This document shows, piece by piece, positions 34,001-44,803 of a DNA stretch of 64,000 bases. Both the position numbers and the translations under genes were made by a program. Position 1 is the stretch's first letter. Every line of letters starts with the position of its first letter. Source of the DNA: Phytopythium helicoides (taxonomy: Eukaryota > Oomycota > Peronosporomycetes > Pythiales > Pythiaceae); contig JANFNE010000007.1 in the NCBI GenBank assembly GCA_024867545.1, positions 186,001 to 250,000 of the forward strand. Direction: 5' to 3'. The notes below the pieces were generated by a model. It was not told the DNA's origin and made no database searches. It saw nothing but the letters and a program-made list of their open reading frames with translations.

Positions 34001-35743
34001 ACGGCGTGGATGTGCTGCAAGGTATTTGCGACGACTACGCGCTTCTCAACTTCTACGAAGGCCTTGTGAAGTTGGCGCTTGCCTGTGGCAAGCACTTCCA
34101 TGATGCTGCAGCATCTGATCTGAGTGGCGTCAAGCTCACCTGGAAGCGGAACAGCTACGGCTGCATTTTGCTTGCACTTCAGCGCCTTTTGGGCACCAAC
34201 GGTGCTACTTCCAGCGCCAGCGATGCTGCTACTCGCCCTTCCCGAAGTCCCCAAGCAGTCGACGACATGCTGAGTCTTGACGATGAGACGCGTGATAAGT
34301 GCGTTGAGGAGATCTTTCACTTTGCGCTTGCCTCGGAGGATGAGGACTTCCATGAGCTCTTGTACACCTGGCTCTTTGAGAACGGCCACGGAACCCTTCT
34401 GACGTCAATCCGATCTCCATTTATTGAGAGTTTCTTGAAGGCGAAGGACCAAGACCTGCTGATTAAAATGTACATGGACCAGCGCAAGTACTTGGTGGCA
34501 GCGAAGGTTTGGTGGACTCGGGCTCATGAAGACTCGGGTGATGATGGTTTTGGAGCTACTGGGGGTCTTGAGAGTAACCCGGATCTGGTCAAGCGCCAGT
34601 ACTACGTGTCAAAGGCACTTGGATGCCTTAAGAGTCTGGAAGAAGCCGGAGAGGCTGCAGATGCGATTCGCGAGGTTCGCGACGTGTTGGATGTTCTCCA
34701 GCTCCAGGTACGCGTCCTCAAGGCGCTTGAGCAGCAAACTGCTGAGCTCGAGGCGTCTGCTGCCTCTGCATCGTCTCTGACGCTGGATGAGGAAATCCGT
34801 GACCGTCAAGATGATGTGAAGCTGCTTACTTTCAAGATTTTCGACGCTTCGACGCTGTACAACCAGTTTGCATCCAAGTACGACATGTGGGCGGAGTGCC
34901 TTCATATCATCCAGGTGTGCAAGTCGGAGGAAGCAGATGTGGTTGCTCTGCTGTGGCGGAAGATCATTTTCAGCATCGTCCCTCCGTCCTCGGCTAGTGC
35001 CGAGTTCAACGCTTGGCGCGCTGACCAGTGCGAGCTCGCAGGACTTTCGGCGCAGTTCAACGGCAGTGCATCTTTCGAGAACGGCGTGTGGCTTGGACAG
35101 CTCCAAAGCAAGGTGTTGCGGCTGGGCAAGACTTTGTGCTACGAAGGGAGTGACGAGCACCGGGGGTCAACTACTGCGACCGCAATTGGTACCAGCGTGT
35201 TTGTGTTCCCCGTCGGCTTCCTGGCCAAGCAGCTCGAGCTCGTTTCGTCATGGTACCTGCGCGTGTCTCGCGTTGGTTCCTACGCAACCACTCCTGTGTT
35301 TTCTTCGACAGATGCAACGACGTTTAACTGGGTACTCAAGCTCTTCCTGGATGTCGGTGTACCCCACCGCGTTGTACTGAGCTTCTACGAGCAGCTATAC
35401 CGCGAGAATGGTAGTATCTCGTGGACACTTCATCTGCTGCAGTCGGTGCTGTCACTGGTGACGCTGTGGAAAAAGAACGCAATCTCACCGCGAGCGGGCA
35501 AGGACCTGCTTGCGGAGTTTGCTGCCTGCTGCCCGCACGTGGTCGACCTCGCAGACGACGTGATCACGGACCTGAAGGCGATTCCCCTAGGTGAGTTTGA
35601 CGTGCTTGTTCATATGTATCTGACGAAGTCGACTGACATCCACAATCAACTGTACGACAGACGAATATTCAGAAGCCTCCACTCTGTTGGACCAGTATCG
35701 GCGCGTCAAGGCCGACCTGCTCAATTTCCGCAACATGATGTAG
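31066..35743 (+). CDS. NUP155: Nucleoporin Nup155/Nup170
   Basis: Exons 31066..35590 and 35661..35743 (70-nt intron, GTGAGT/GACAG, phase 1) give 1535 residues. Without splicing the frame would run on to 35892 with unrelated residues; spliced it ends IPLDEYSEASTLLDQYRR and stops at 35741. The N-terminal 500 residues form the Nup155 beta-propeller (FLWSYKHRGRFAVFELDQP; GRVFFGGSDGIVYELVY; RHILYALHENAQVTVVDLG); the remainder is the alpha-solenoid. It is a scaffold of the inner ring of the nuclear pore. The length is slightly above the animal protein (about 1390). The gene is clean, with no frame problems over 4.5 kb. Confidence 0.93.
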
Positions 35744-35976
35744 ACCGGAGAGGGACGAGGACTACGGACCCGACCAGCGTTAGCATCTACCGTGTTCTAC
35801 AGATGAGATTGGCTTGCTGTCACTCCGATACGACCTTCCGAATAAATTACACGTTAGTCCTTCAATGGATCCGATTGGACTTGATGAAGTGATTTGATAC
35901 AAGCACAACATTTAGATGATCATGCACTCAAGCGTGTTTCAATAGCATCCTCGAGTTACTCTGGCTGAACTGCACT

Positions 35977-37457
35977 TCAAGTGAATCGCTGGAGGGACAG
36001 CACCAGATGCACTTTGCCTGCTGCCACGAGCTCGACCTCATCTTCTCCTTCGTCCTCGTCATCACTTCCTTCTTGCTCTTCGCCCTCGCTCGGTCTTCCT
36101 TTGTGCTTCTTCCGCTTTGATTTGCCGACACCCACAGCAGATGCGGTTTCCTTTACCATCGTTCCAAAGCCCTTGATAGGTCGGTAGACGACACCAGCGA
36201 CTCCTGTGCCTACACCCTTCGCAAAACCGCCGAATCCATTCTCCTTCGCTCCCTTGATGGGATCCTTCCACACGCCAGTGATGCCGCGGTAAAAACCACG
36301 ACCGACGCCCTCGGCACCTGCAACGAGGTGCTCGCCAAAGTTGGAGGCCCATTCCTTGGGCATTTTGACGGGAAACCAGTCATCGATGGTGGCTTCCGGG
36401 TTTTCCAGAAGCGGCGCAAGCTGGGACAACGGCACTTGGAAGGCACCCATGCCGCGGTCAGCACTGATCGTGTTCCGATCGAAAAGCTCAACGAGTAGCG
36501 GAGATGCGCCGTCCCACGACAGCATGAGCATTTCGTTCCACTGCGGATTGACGTTGTGGGTCACGTGCTTGCTGCTCACTGTCTGCTCCCCGAGCGTGAG
36601 CATCACGTATGGGTCTGACTTGCCGCTGATGTTCATTCCCGCGAGGTCGGATGCCTCGACCAGTCGGATCATCAACACGCCTACAAACTCAATCATCCCG
36701 CGATGCGCAGCACTCGGTGGATTGGCGCCAGAGTCCGTCGAGGTGCTAGCTGGAGCAACCGAGGAGTCAGCACCCAATCGAACTGCAGCCTGGCGTTGTA
36801 TCCCTAGCTGCCGGCCGCTTCCTGACACTGCCGCCGAGGCGAATTGCTTGAGTTCGTATTTGGCGCGGATGAATTGCTCCCGCTCTGCTCGACCGGTATC
36901 GGCGTTCGGCTTGGTGAACTGCTCGCTCTGCGAGTCGAGCGACCGCTCCAGCTTAGCGTTGAGCTCTTCATTACCGACCGCCTCAATGACCTCGACCTGC
37001 GCTGCCTGGATATCCAAACAAGTCGTGCCCGTGAATTGGTGCTACTAGAATCACTGGGAGCTTGCCACGAACCGTCCACTTGTCGAGTGTCGTACTGAGC
37101 ACGAACGAGACGTGCACGCCGAGGGAGCGATGGACGCCCGCGCACTGCGTGCAGATGAAGCCTCCGTGATTCACCGTCGCCCACCTGCATCAGCCCAGCA
37201 GCATCAGCACTCGTCCTGCTGGCAACGGGCTGCTTCACCAGCGCTTGCTCTCACTTTGGGTTGGGGGCGTCGCAGTCTGCGCAGCGCGCGTTCTCCGGCC
37301 GCTGCGCCGCCGCCAGGAGCCGCGCCTTGACGCTCTCAGTGTCGTCCACATCTGCACGGAGCACACAGCTGTCTGATCACCTCACTTGGCCTTCAGGAAG
37401 CGATCGCGCCGCGAGCAGCGCACCTGCAGGAGTCGACGCGTCGCCTCCATGTGTCAT
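35977..37457 (-). CDS. ArfGAP protein with C2 domain
   Basis: Exons 37457..37424, 37351..37255, 37184..37073 and 37005..35977 join in phase into 423 residues (donors GTGCGC, GTGAGA, GTTCGT). The first three small exons rebuild the ArfGAP zinc finger: [25 protein letters not shown], then the arginine-finger region [13 protein letters not shown] and LDKWT|AAQVE. A C2 domain follows (about 170-290: [37 protein letters not shown]), with the calcium-binding aspartates largely present. A Gly-rich stretch with repeated [13 protein letters not shown] motifs and a Lys/Glu-rich tail follow. The order matches plant ZAC/AGD11-13 proteins that inactivate Arf at membranes. The stop of the EF-hand gene lies only 39 bp upstream of this ATG. 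Confidence 0.88.
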
Positions 37458-37496
37458 GGTCGCTGCCTGAGACCGTCAAATCGTTGTGAAGCGCGC

Positions 37497-38377
37497 TCAT
37501 TGGCGCAAAAGGTGCCGTTGTTGAAGCTCCAGTGCCAGCAGGTACAGCCGCTCGAAGTCCTGGTAGGTCACCTGCACGACGCACCACGTCACCAAGCTGT
37601 CCACGACTTCTTCCACTAGTAGTAGGAAGTGTGGAGCGCTTACGCGGCCGTCCCGGTCTCGATCGGCTTCTTGGAACGTGCTCTGCACCGTTTGAGCCGA
37701 CAGATGAGGAAGCGCAGATGCGCACACCTGCCCAGCATCGCGTCATTTCCACATGAGCTGTTATCAGTAGAGTGGAGGGCTTGATCTTCATGCAGTAGTA
37801 GACGCACCGACTGGAAGCTCTGAAGAGAGAGGAAGCCCTGCGCGCGCACGTCCAGCGCCTTGAAAAGCCGCCGCACGTCCTCGAGCAGGTCGACGCGCCG
37901 CAAGCGGTCGAGCATGACGCGCGAGAACAGCTCCTCGCCCACCTGCAGCTCCTGCTGATCGTTGTCGCCACTCGGATCGAATAGCTGCGCCAGCATCAGC
38001 TGTGGACACCCAACCAGTGCAGCATGAGCTCCTCGCAACTTCAACATGGCCAAGCTCCACATCAATGCGCAGCTCGCCTTGGACGGCCGGATTCCGAGCG
38101 CTGCAGCCACTGCGCACTTGAGATCGTGACCGGTAAGCACCCCTGGGCAAGCAGAATGGCCACCAAAGCAGCAAAACTCGCCATTAGCGCCGCAAGATAC
38201 GTTTCCCACTGCCGTTCGAGATTGCGGAGCCCCCAGAACGCCGCAGACGCCGGGATTTGACCGCGTTCAAGCCACCAGCACCAGCAGCAACCGCACCACC
38301 GCACCTCGATGCCCTCGGTCCGCGAACGCGAAGCAGCGGCGCACGAACGCGGCGCGGTCCGGCGCCTGGTGCTGCAT
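37497..38377 (-). CDS. EF-hand protein, EFCAB11-like
   Basis: Proposed exons 38377..38305, 38142..37808, 37727..37644 and 37571..37497 (188 residues). The joined protein reads RRCFAFADRGHRG|VLTGHDLKCAV, ALGIRPSK, VRRLFKALDVRAQGFLSL and QEADRDRDGR|VTYQDFERL. These match the order of EFCAB11-type EF-hand pairs. The last loop DRDRDGRVTYQD is a canonical calcium loop and is created only by splicing the 72-nt intron 37643..37572, a multiple of three. Residues about 45-70 do not align well, so another small intron may lie in exon 2. The role of the family is little studied. Confidence 0.72.
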
Positions 38378-38668
38378 GTTGGTTGCCGCCGCATGAACTT
38401 TCCGCGCAGTATTCAGAGCGGCCCACTAGCGCGCACCTCCGGCGCCAGATCTATACGGTCGGACGCATTTTTCTCCCTCCAATAAAAACATGTCGCTCAT
38501 CATCGATAGCGTGTGGGAGCACAATTTACATAATCAGTAGAAAGATCGCATCCTTCATAATCAAATGACCTGCGAGAACGCGTGCGTCTGACTCGCGCAA
38601 CAGTCGCCGTTCCAGTCGTTTCCGCCACCCCACAAGCAGAAGAAGACTCGCCCCCTCGCCCCGCGACG

Positions 38669-39184
38669 ATGGCGATGGCGCTGCGCTCGGCGCTGCGCGT
38701 GGCCGCGGGCCCTCGGCGCGCGCTGGTCGACGCGTCGGCGTCGCTGTCGCTGCAGGCGCGGCGCGCGTTCATGTCGACGCGCTCGCGGCCGGGCGACGCG
38801 CTGTTCGCGGAGCCGTCGTTCCCCATGCCCAAGGCCGAGGACCCGGCCGTGTGGCTCGAAAAGTACGCGCGGCCCGACCCCGCGGACATGTGGAAGGTCG
38901 GCAGCTTCCCGCTGCAGGACGCCGAGCTGGTGGCGGACAGCGTCGACCTGGAGAGCGACGAGCCCGTGCTGGCCAGCTCGGGCGACCTGTGGGACACGGC
39001 AGGCATGCTCAGCGCGCTGGGGGACGGCCTGCCGCTGCGCGACGTCGAGGCCGCGGACGAACTGCTGCGCGAGCTCGACGGGTACTTTGCCGACAGCGTG
39101 CTCAAGAAGCGACGAAAGAAGATGAACAAGCACAAGCACCGCAAGCGCAAGAAGGCGCTGCGCATGCGCACCAAGAAGAACTAG
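38669..39184 (+). CDS. Mitochondrial small ribosomal subunit protein mS38
   Basis: 171 residues from the ATG at 38669. The N-terminus is Arg/Ala/Ser rich and free of acids (MAMALRSALRVAAGPRRAL), a mitochondrial presequence. The last 27 residues, starting SVLKKRRKKMNKHKHRKR, are the mS38/AURKAIP1/COX24 (DUF1713) signature that binds rRNA in the mitoribosome. The middle is acidic and poorly conserved, as in other members. It is divergent from the EF-hand gene, sharing about 290 bp of upstream DNA. Confidence 0.88.
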   Translation: MAMALRSALRVAAGPRRALVDASASLSLQARRAFMSTRSRPGDALFAEPSFPMPKAEDPAVWLEKYARPDPADMWKVGSFPLQDAELVADSVDLESDEPVLASSGDLWDTAGMLSALGDGLPLRDVEAADELLRELDGYFADSVLKKRRKKMNKHKHRKRKKALRMRTKKN

Positions 39185-39434
39185 GCGGAGCACGATCCTC
39201 CTGGCAGCGGAGAGAGGCTTTTTGGTGGCGGGGTGCCCCCATCCGACAGCCAGCCACCGGCCGTGCTATAGATACTGTAGGCGGACAAGCAGCATAGGCA
39301 CGAAGGAATAGACACACTCGACTCGGATTTACTCTCTCGGTTGACGCCCGACGGCTCATGGGCTCCGTTACGTCCCCGGTATTTCGGTCTGACAGCTTTT
39401 CATCGAGTGGCCATTGACAGCGAGAGCCGCCGCG

Positions 39435-40991
39435 ATGCTCAAGAAGCTCGCGTCGCCCAAGAAAAAGAGCCTCGCGCAGGCCAAGGACCTCACGGCCCTG
39501 TACGACTCACTTCAGCACAATATTCCTACCGCCACCAAGCTGACAATGCCCACTCGATTTTCACCAGAGGCGACGAAAGTGGGGCACCACCTCAACAGGA
39601 GTCACCAAGCAAGCCGCAGCAATCGGAGGAGGGGGATATCCAAGCTGGCGAGAAATTAGACGAGAAAGCGATAGCACATGACGAGCAGCATAAACACACC
39701 GCACCAGCGCTTGAGCGGCAGTCTCGGCGGCGATCGGTGCTCGAGGAGAAACCTCCACCCGCTGAGTAAGGACGACTGTACTTACCTTACAATGGGAACT
39801 CCAAACATTGGCCTTAACGCTCGGATTTTTGCTAGCGAGAAAAAGAGACCAAGCAAACTCAAGTCGGCAGCGAATTCATCCAAGAAGGGTGAGGTGAAGG
39901 CGATCCCAGAGGAAAAACCTGTCGACGCCGCGGCAAGCGATACAACGAAAGAAGAAAATCAAGGCGGTGGTGACCAGCATCAACAGGAGTTGTCGAGCTC
40001 TAAGAAAGCAGGTAAATCTGAGCGAGGGTTTCTGAAGTCATTGCGTGGCCACCGAGCGTCGTCGTCAGGAGATCAACACGTGGATGCTGCGACCGACACT
40101 GAAAAAGAAGCACCAAAAAGCAAAAAGAAGTCCAAAGAAAAACAGAGAGTGAAGGAAAGCAAGACGGAGAAATCAGCATCCACCGATAAAAGGAAGCAGA
40201 AAGATAAGGCGCCAAACGAAGGAGGGGTTCAACACGACCGTGATGAGAAACAAGACAATAATAAGGACGGAAAGGTGTCCAAAGAAGACCACAAGGCGCC
40301 TTCAAGGCAAAGCATTGGCAGCATGTCTCCAATTCGCAGACGCCTGCCGCCAAAGTCAGGCAAGGGTGGTGACCTATCTTCCAAGTTGAAGAATCAGTTT
40401 ACCCCGCTGTCACAGACGGAAGTTCACATCATCGGAGAGATTGTCGGTGGTGGTGGATTCCCTGACAGCAGCGACGGACTGATCTGCAAATGGCACGTCG
40501 ACTACGGCGGCTATTGGACTCACATCTCAGGCCATGAGCTTGGCCAAACCCAAATCGCATACCCGTCACAAACGTCAAGTTCAAATCAATTCGAGAACCT
40601 AGATTTCGCTGCGGCCTGGGCACACCCCATTGACGTTCATCTTGCCTCGAACGCCTTCCAGGGCTGGCCGAAGCTAGTCTTTCAGGTCTGGCAAGTCGAC
40701 ACACACATGTCAACTCGGATTGCGGGCTACGGATTCGTATCAGTTCCGTTTGCCCATGGAGAATATGAGCTCAACGTGCAGCTTTGGCGACCAATGGGAG
40801 GCTCATGGATAAGTGAGCTGAGCTCTCAGCTCACTGGGAACACCCCTGAGCTTGTAACCGACGATGTAGTAGCGCGGTCAGCAATTTCTGATCGATGCCG
40901 ACTTCAGACAGTAGCAACAGGACATGTCCGCGTCCGCGTTGGTGTGCTCTTGAGAAATATTGAGCTGCTAAATGAAGGGCTAAGTAGGTGA
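39435..40991 (+). CDS. B9D2: B9 domain protein, B9D2-like, with basic N-terminal extension
   Basis: Exons 39435..39499, 39568..39765 and 39836..40991 (introns 68 and 70 nt) give 472 residues; both junctions are phase 2 and agree. The C-terminal 190 residues are a B9 (C2-like) domain: TEVHIIGEIVGGGGF, ICKWHVDYGGYWTHISG, GQTQIAYP, AWAHPIDVHLA, GWPKLVFQVW, YGFVSVPF, VGVLLRNIELL. This is the B9D2 pattern of the ciliary transition zone MKS complex. The first 280 residues are Lys/Glu/Ser-rich and disordered and have no counterpart in animal B9D2, which is about 175 residues. They carry many basic clusters (KKKSKEKQR). Confidence 0.87.
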
Positions 40992-41070
40992 TGCATTGGC
41001 TGTAAGTGAGAGATCAGAGAGTTATCAGTGAATTTCCCTTGTCATGGACGATTCTTAAAGATTCCTAAGC

Positions 41071-44000
41071 TCAGAGAACGCTCCACTGGTTGCGTACACG
41101 AACGGCCGTATGGCGCACAAAGCGCTTACGGTCATCCAGAACAAGCAGTAGCTTGCTAAGCACCACATCCTTGTACGGATGAATAAGTTCGTACGGGATA
41201 GTAGCGATCTTCGACAGGCATTCCAGTGCATCGTGGCGATCCATCGCTCCGGGGCTGTTTCATACACATCCATTAGGGTCTTGAAACACCGATTCACTGT
41301 TCGACAAAATGAACACTTACGCAAACTGCGCCTGCTTTAGAAGACCCGGAAACACGTCCTTGAGGAACGGCTTGGCACCATCGACCGACTCAAACAACAA
41401 TACACGGAAGGTGCGCACTGCAGAGCTGCCTAGCTCAGAGTCGCTAGTGTTGATAGCCTGGACCATCAGCGGGAAGATCTGTGCGAGGTGAGGGGTGTAG
41501 ATGGCCTTAGGCGAGTTTGCAATGACGTGAGAGAGTGCAATGAGCGCCTCAAGGCTTGACGAAGAACCAAAGTGTGAGCGAATAAACTCGACGAGCGTCG
41601 GGAAGACCAGGTCGAATGTTCTTTGCCGGTAGAGGAACTACATTCGTGAAGAACGACGCAGATTAGAATGACGGATTAGTGTACGAGGTGAAGCAATGAT
41701 CTTACCGTGATAATAGCTCCGCACTTGCGGTTGAGTGCATCGGGAGACTCCGTCACGAGCAACTTGAAACTCTTTGCAACCTGGCGCCGCAGCACGGCAT
41801 CCTTTGCTGGGTCGTGCTCGGGAGTAAGGAACCGGCACAAGAATGCCAAGCACGAGGGTGCGTGCTGCTTGTGGCCACGGATCACTAACGCCTTAGCAAT
41901 CCACACGTAAATCTGCAGGGCGGCAGAGCGAACCGCGAGCTCTTTGTCCTCGCTTGTAATGACCTTGGCGAGCTTCTGCTCCAGCAAAAGCTGAATGAGA
42001 GCGTCGAACTCCTCGCCATCTGACATTTTGTTGATAATTGATGCAAGCGACTGAGCAGCAGAAAGCGCTGCCTCGGAATAGACAATCGCAAGGTTCTTGC
42101 ACTCGGGAGATGTAGGCTCGGAGATGGATGGCGTAGTCTGAGCAAGCTCCAGCAGGCGGTTAATGACGAGCGATGTCTCTGGCAGTGACACACTACGGTT
42201 CGCAGAGTTGATCACAGCAGAGAACAGTGGCACGAGTTGGAGGTAAGGCGCGGAAGCTTCCGGGGTACTTGATGCAGTGCTCAGTGCCGACGCAGCGTTC
42301 TGCGTAGACAAGAACGCCGTCACTACAGCGTTCGCGAGGATTTGTTGGGTTGCGGGAGACACATTCTGGGTAACTGTGCGGAATACGCGTGTGAGGGCAG
42401 ACAGCTTGACCTCACTCAAGAGGTTCAGCGACTTGACCGACGCATCATGATCCTTCCCGGCTGCATGGGCGGCAGTGTTAACCGCAGACGTGAGCAATCG
42501 GAACACGATCGATTCACTTTCGGGCTTGTCACTGTTTGTCACGCAAAACTCCATGCTGTTGCGATCATCTGCATTGATCTCGACGATTTTCGCAACCGCC
42601 TCGAGAATGGCATTGACATGACGCTGCTTCGCAAGATCATCAGCCTTCTCGCAGAACGCAAGTTCGCCGTAGCTTGAGCAGACGCACAGATCAACAAGAA
42701 GCGCACTTGTTGCCTGAAAAATAGATGCCTCGCGGCACAGTTCCGTGATCGACAGAAGCACGTCCTGGAAGAACGAGTCGTAATTGCGACGAGACGAGCG
42801 GAGGACGTCCACGATCAGGTCGTGCTGAGCTGTCTCCTTGACTGCAGTCATGAGCTGAGCGAGAGAGATTTGAACCACAAGCGCAGCGTAGCTCTGGTCG
42901 CCCGTGCGGCGCTGGACCATCGATACCTCCTTCAAGCTGGTAAGGCTGGCAGCGCGCACCTTCTCGGACGCATCGTACAGGAGCTGTTTGGTGAACAGCT
43001 CAATCAGCTCGTGGACCTTCTCAATCTCGACGATCGGAGACGGAGGATATGTGAGCAAGTGGCTAAGAGCCTCGATCGCCAGGCAACGCGCAGTGTCGCT
43101 CGTCTCGATCGGCGCTTCCTTTGGGACCAAGAACTCCGTAAGGGAAGTGATCAGTGAAGCCGCATGCGGACGCATCGGTTGACCCTCAGCAGATTGATCA
43201 ATCTCACGGTCAATCGTGTTGACCATAAGCAGAATGCGGGCAATCGAGGCCTCACACTTGGATGACGATGGCGGCGAAGACGAGGTAACTGCGTCGTTGA
43301 GCTGAGCGATCAGCAAAGGTACAGCAATGTGAAGCACGTGGGAGAAACCCATTGCCGAGTCTTTGCCGAGAGCTGCGAGCACTTGACCAGCTGACACGCT
43401 AACCATTGAGTCGGTTGCGTTCTCCCGCAACTCTCGAGTAGCACGCCCTGTAAGCTCAACGACAAACTTGCTCCACGCGTAGGCAGCACCGGCAAGCCCA
43501 CTGGCTTTTCCGCGAGCAATACGACCAGAGTACTTGGAGATGGCAGCAAGTGCCTCATCAATGACCTCCTTCTTCTCGCCATCGAGGACTTCATCGTAAA
43601 GAGCATTTGCAACGGTGTGTAGGTGTAACAGCATAGCGTTGATGGAGTAGTGCTCCCCGCAGAACACCAGAGTCTGGATCGAGTCCAACTTAGCTTCAAC
43701 AACAGTAGACGACAACTTCTTGAGCAGGAACGGCAGCACAAGCTGCGCGAGCAAGTCCGACGCAGCAAAGGCCTTGCGAAGCGACAGGATCAACCCCTCG
43801 GACGTGATGCCATAAGGATCGTTGGGCGGGGGCGTGAAGATGATGGGGAAGTAGCACGACACGACCTCAAAGTACTGCTGGAGCACGCGCTCGTGCTTGG
43901 TGAATGTTCCCTCTAGCTTGCTCATACAGTCGCGCGCGATCTCCATGCACAACATGAGGTTGCGCGGGTCCTTCTCGCCCTCCATGGCGTTCAGGAAGGC

Positions 44001-44579
44001 TAGCGCAAACTGGAGTCCATGGTCCTCCATGGGCTCGTCTGACGTGGCACTAGCCGATGACGAAGCCTCCGGCGGTGCAAGCACTTCAACAACCCGGGGT
44101 TGCGCGAGCACGAGCTGCATGAGCTCAAAGCAGCGCTTGCGCATCGCCTGTCCAAGCTGCGGAATGTGCAGCGCGCTGGTCATCTTCTGAATCAGCGCGA
44201 GCGTGGACATGGGCGACGCAATCTTGTCGGCGTGGTGCGTCTCAAGCGCCAGCAGCGCCTGCAGGCACGCGCCGGCGCTGGGAAAGTCTGCAAGCCGGTC
44301 TCCGAAGAAGTCGAGCAGCAGCTGCACGGCCGCAGGGGCCAGCGGCAGCTCTGGCAGGCGCGAGAGCACCTCGGCCAGCAGAAGCGTGGCCCTAGAGCGC
44401 ACCTTGTCGTCGCCGCTGGTAAGGTACGCGCCGAGCGCCTGGATGAGCGCCTCGACCGTCACACGGCGGTGCACCTGCATGACGACCGTGTTGAGCCCCG
44501 TCTTGTGCGCGTTCTCGTCGTTCTCGGGGTCCACGAACGCGTCGATCGCCGGCTCCAGCGGCGCGTCCAGCGAGAACAT
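41071..44579 (-). CDS. MMS19: MMS19, cytosolic iron-sulfur assembly HEAT protein
   Basis: Exons 44579..41706, 41637..41321 and 41254..41071 (introns 68 and 66 nt) give 1124 residues. The stretch MEGEKDPRNLM ... FEVVSCYFPIIFTPPPNDPYGI and AKLDSIQTL is diagnostic of MMS19. HEAT repeats fill the whole protein, and the last exon supplies the C-terminal repeat (IPYELIHPYKDVVLSKLLL, LDDRKRFVRHTAVRVRNQW) that docks to CIAO1 and client Fe-S proteins. The start is the ATG at 44579; the codons before it are not ATG. It is needed for Fe-S delivery to DNA polymerases and helicases. It is head to head with CPSF3. Confidence 0.92.
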
Positions 44580-44803
44580 GGCTACACAGCGTCCTAGAAG
44601 CAAGGCGGGGCGTCAGGGAGCAGCAGGGAGGGCCGAGAAGCGCGCGGGTCGCTTGGCCCGTCCGTTGATTTGCCAAACTGCCCTCCGCCAGAGGACCACC
44701 TTTCCGCTCTTGTAGAGGGACTATTCTCCTCTACAAGAGCGGATGTTCGAGACCGCGGGTCGGCGGCACTTCCCACCAGGCGAGAAAGGACGGATCGATC
44801 GCC
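44580..44803. promoter_or_regulatory. Bidirectional promoter MMS19/CPSF3
   Basis: Only 224 bp separate the two start codons of oppositely transcribed housekeeping genes. Both promoters and 5' leaders must fit here. The interval contains the 16-bp-arm inverted repeat at 44703-44743. Confidence 0.7.
44703..44743. repeat. Perfect inverted repeat, 16-bp arms, 9-nt loop
   Basis: TCCGCTCTTGTAGAGG and its exact reverse complement are separated by GACTATTCT. It lies 61-101 bp before the CPSF3 ATG within the bidirectional promoter, so it may be transcribed in the CPSF3 leader as a strong hairpin or act as a symmetric protein site. Confidence 0.95.

Noticed and set aside
31066..35892. Unspliced 1608-residue Nup155 reading
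   Set aside because: After 35590 it reads through a GTGAGT...CAG intron into unrelated residues. Splicing gives a conserved-looking C-terminus and an earlier stop.
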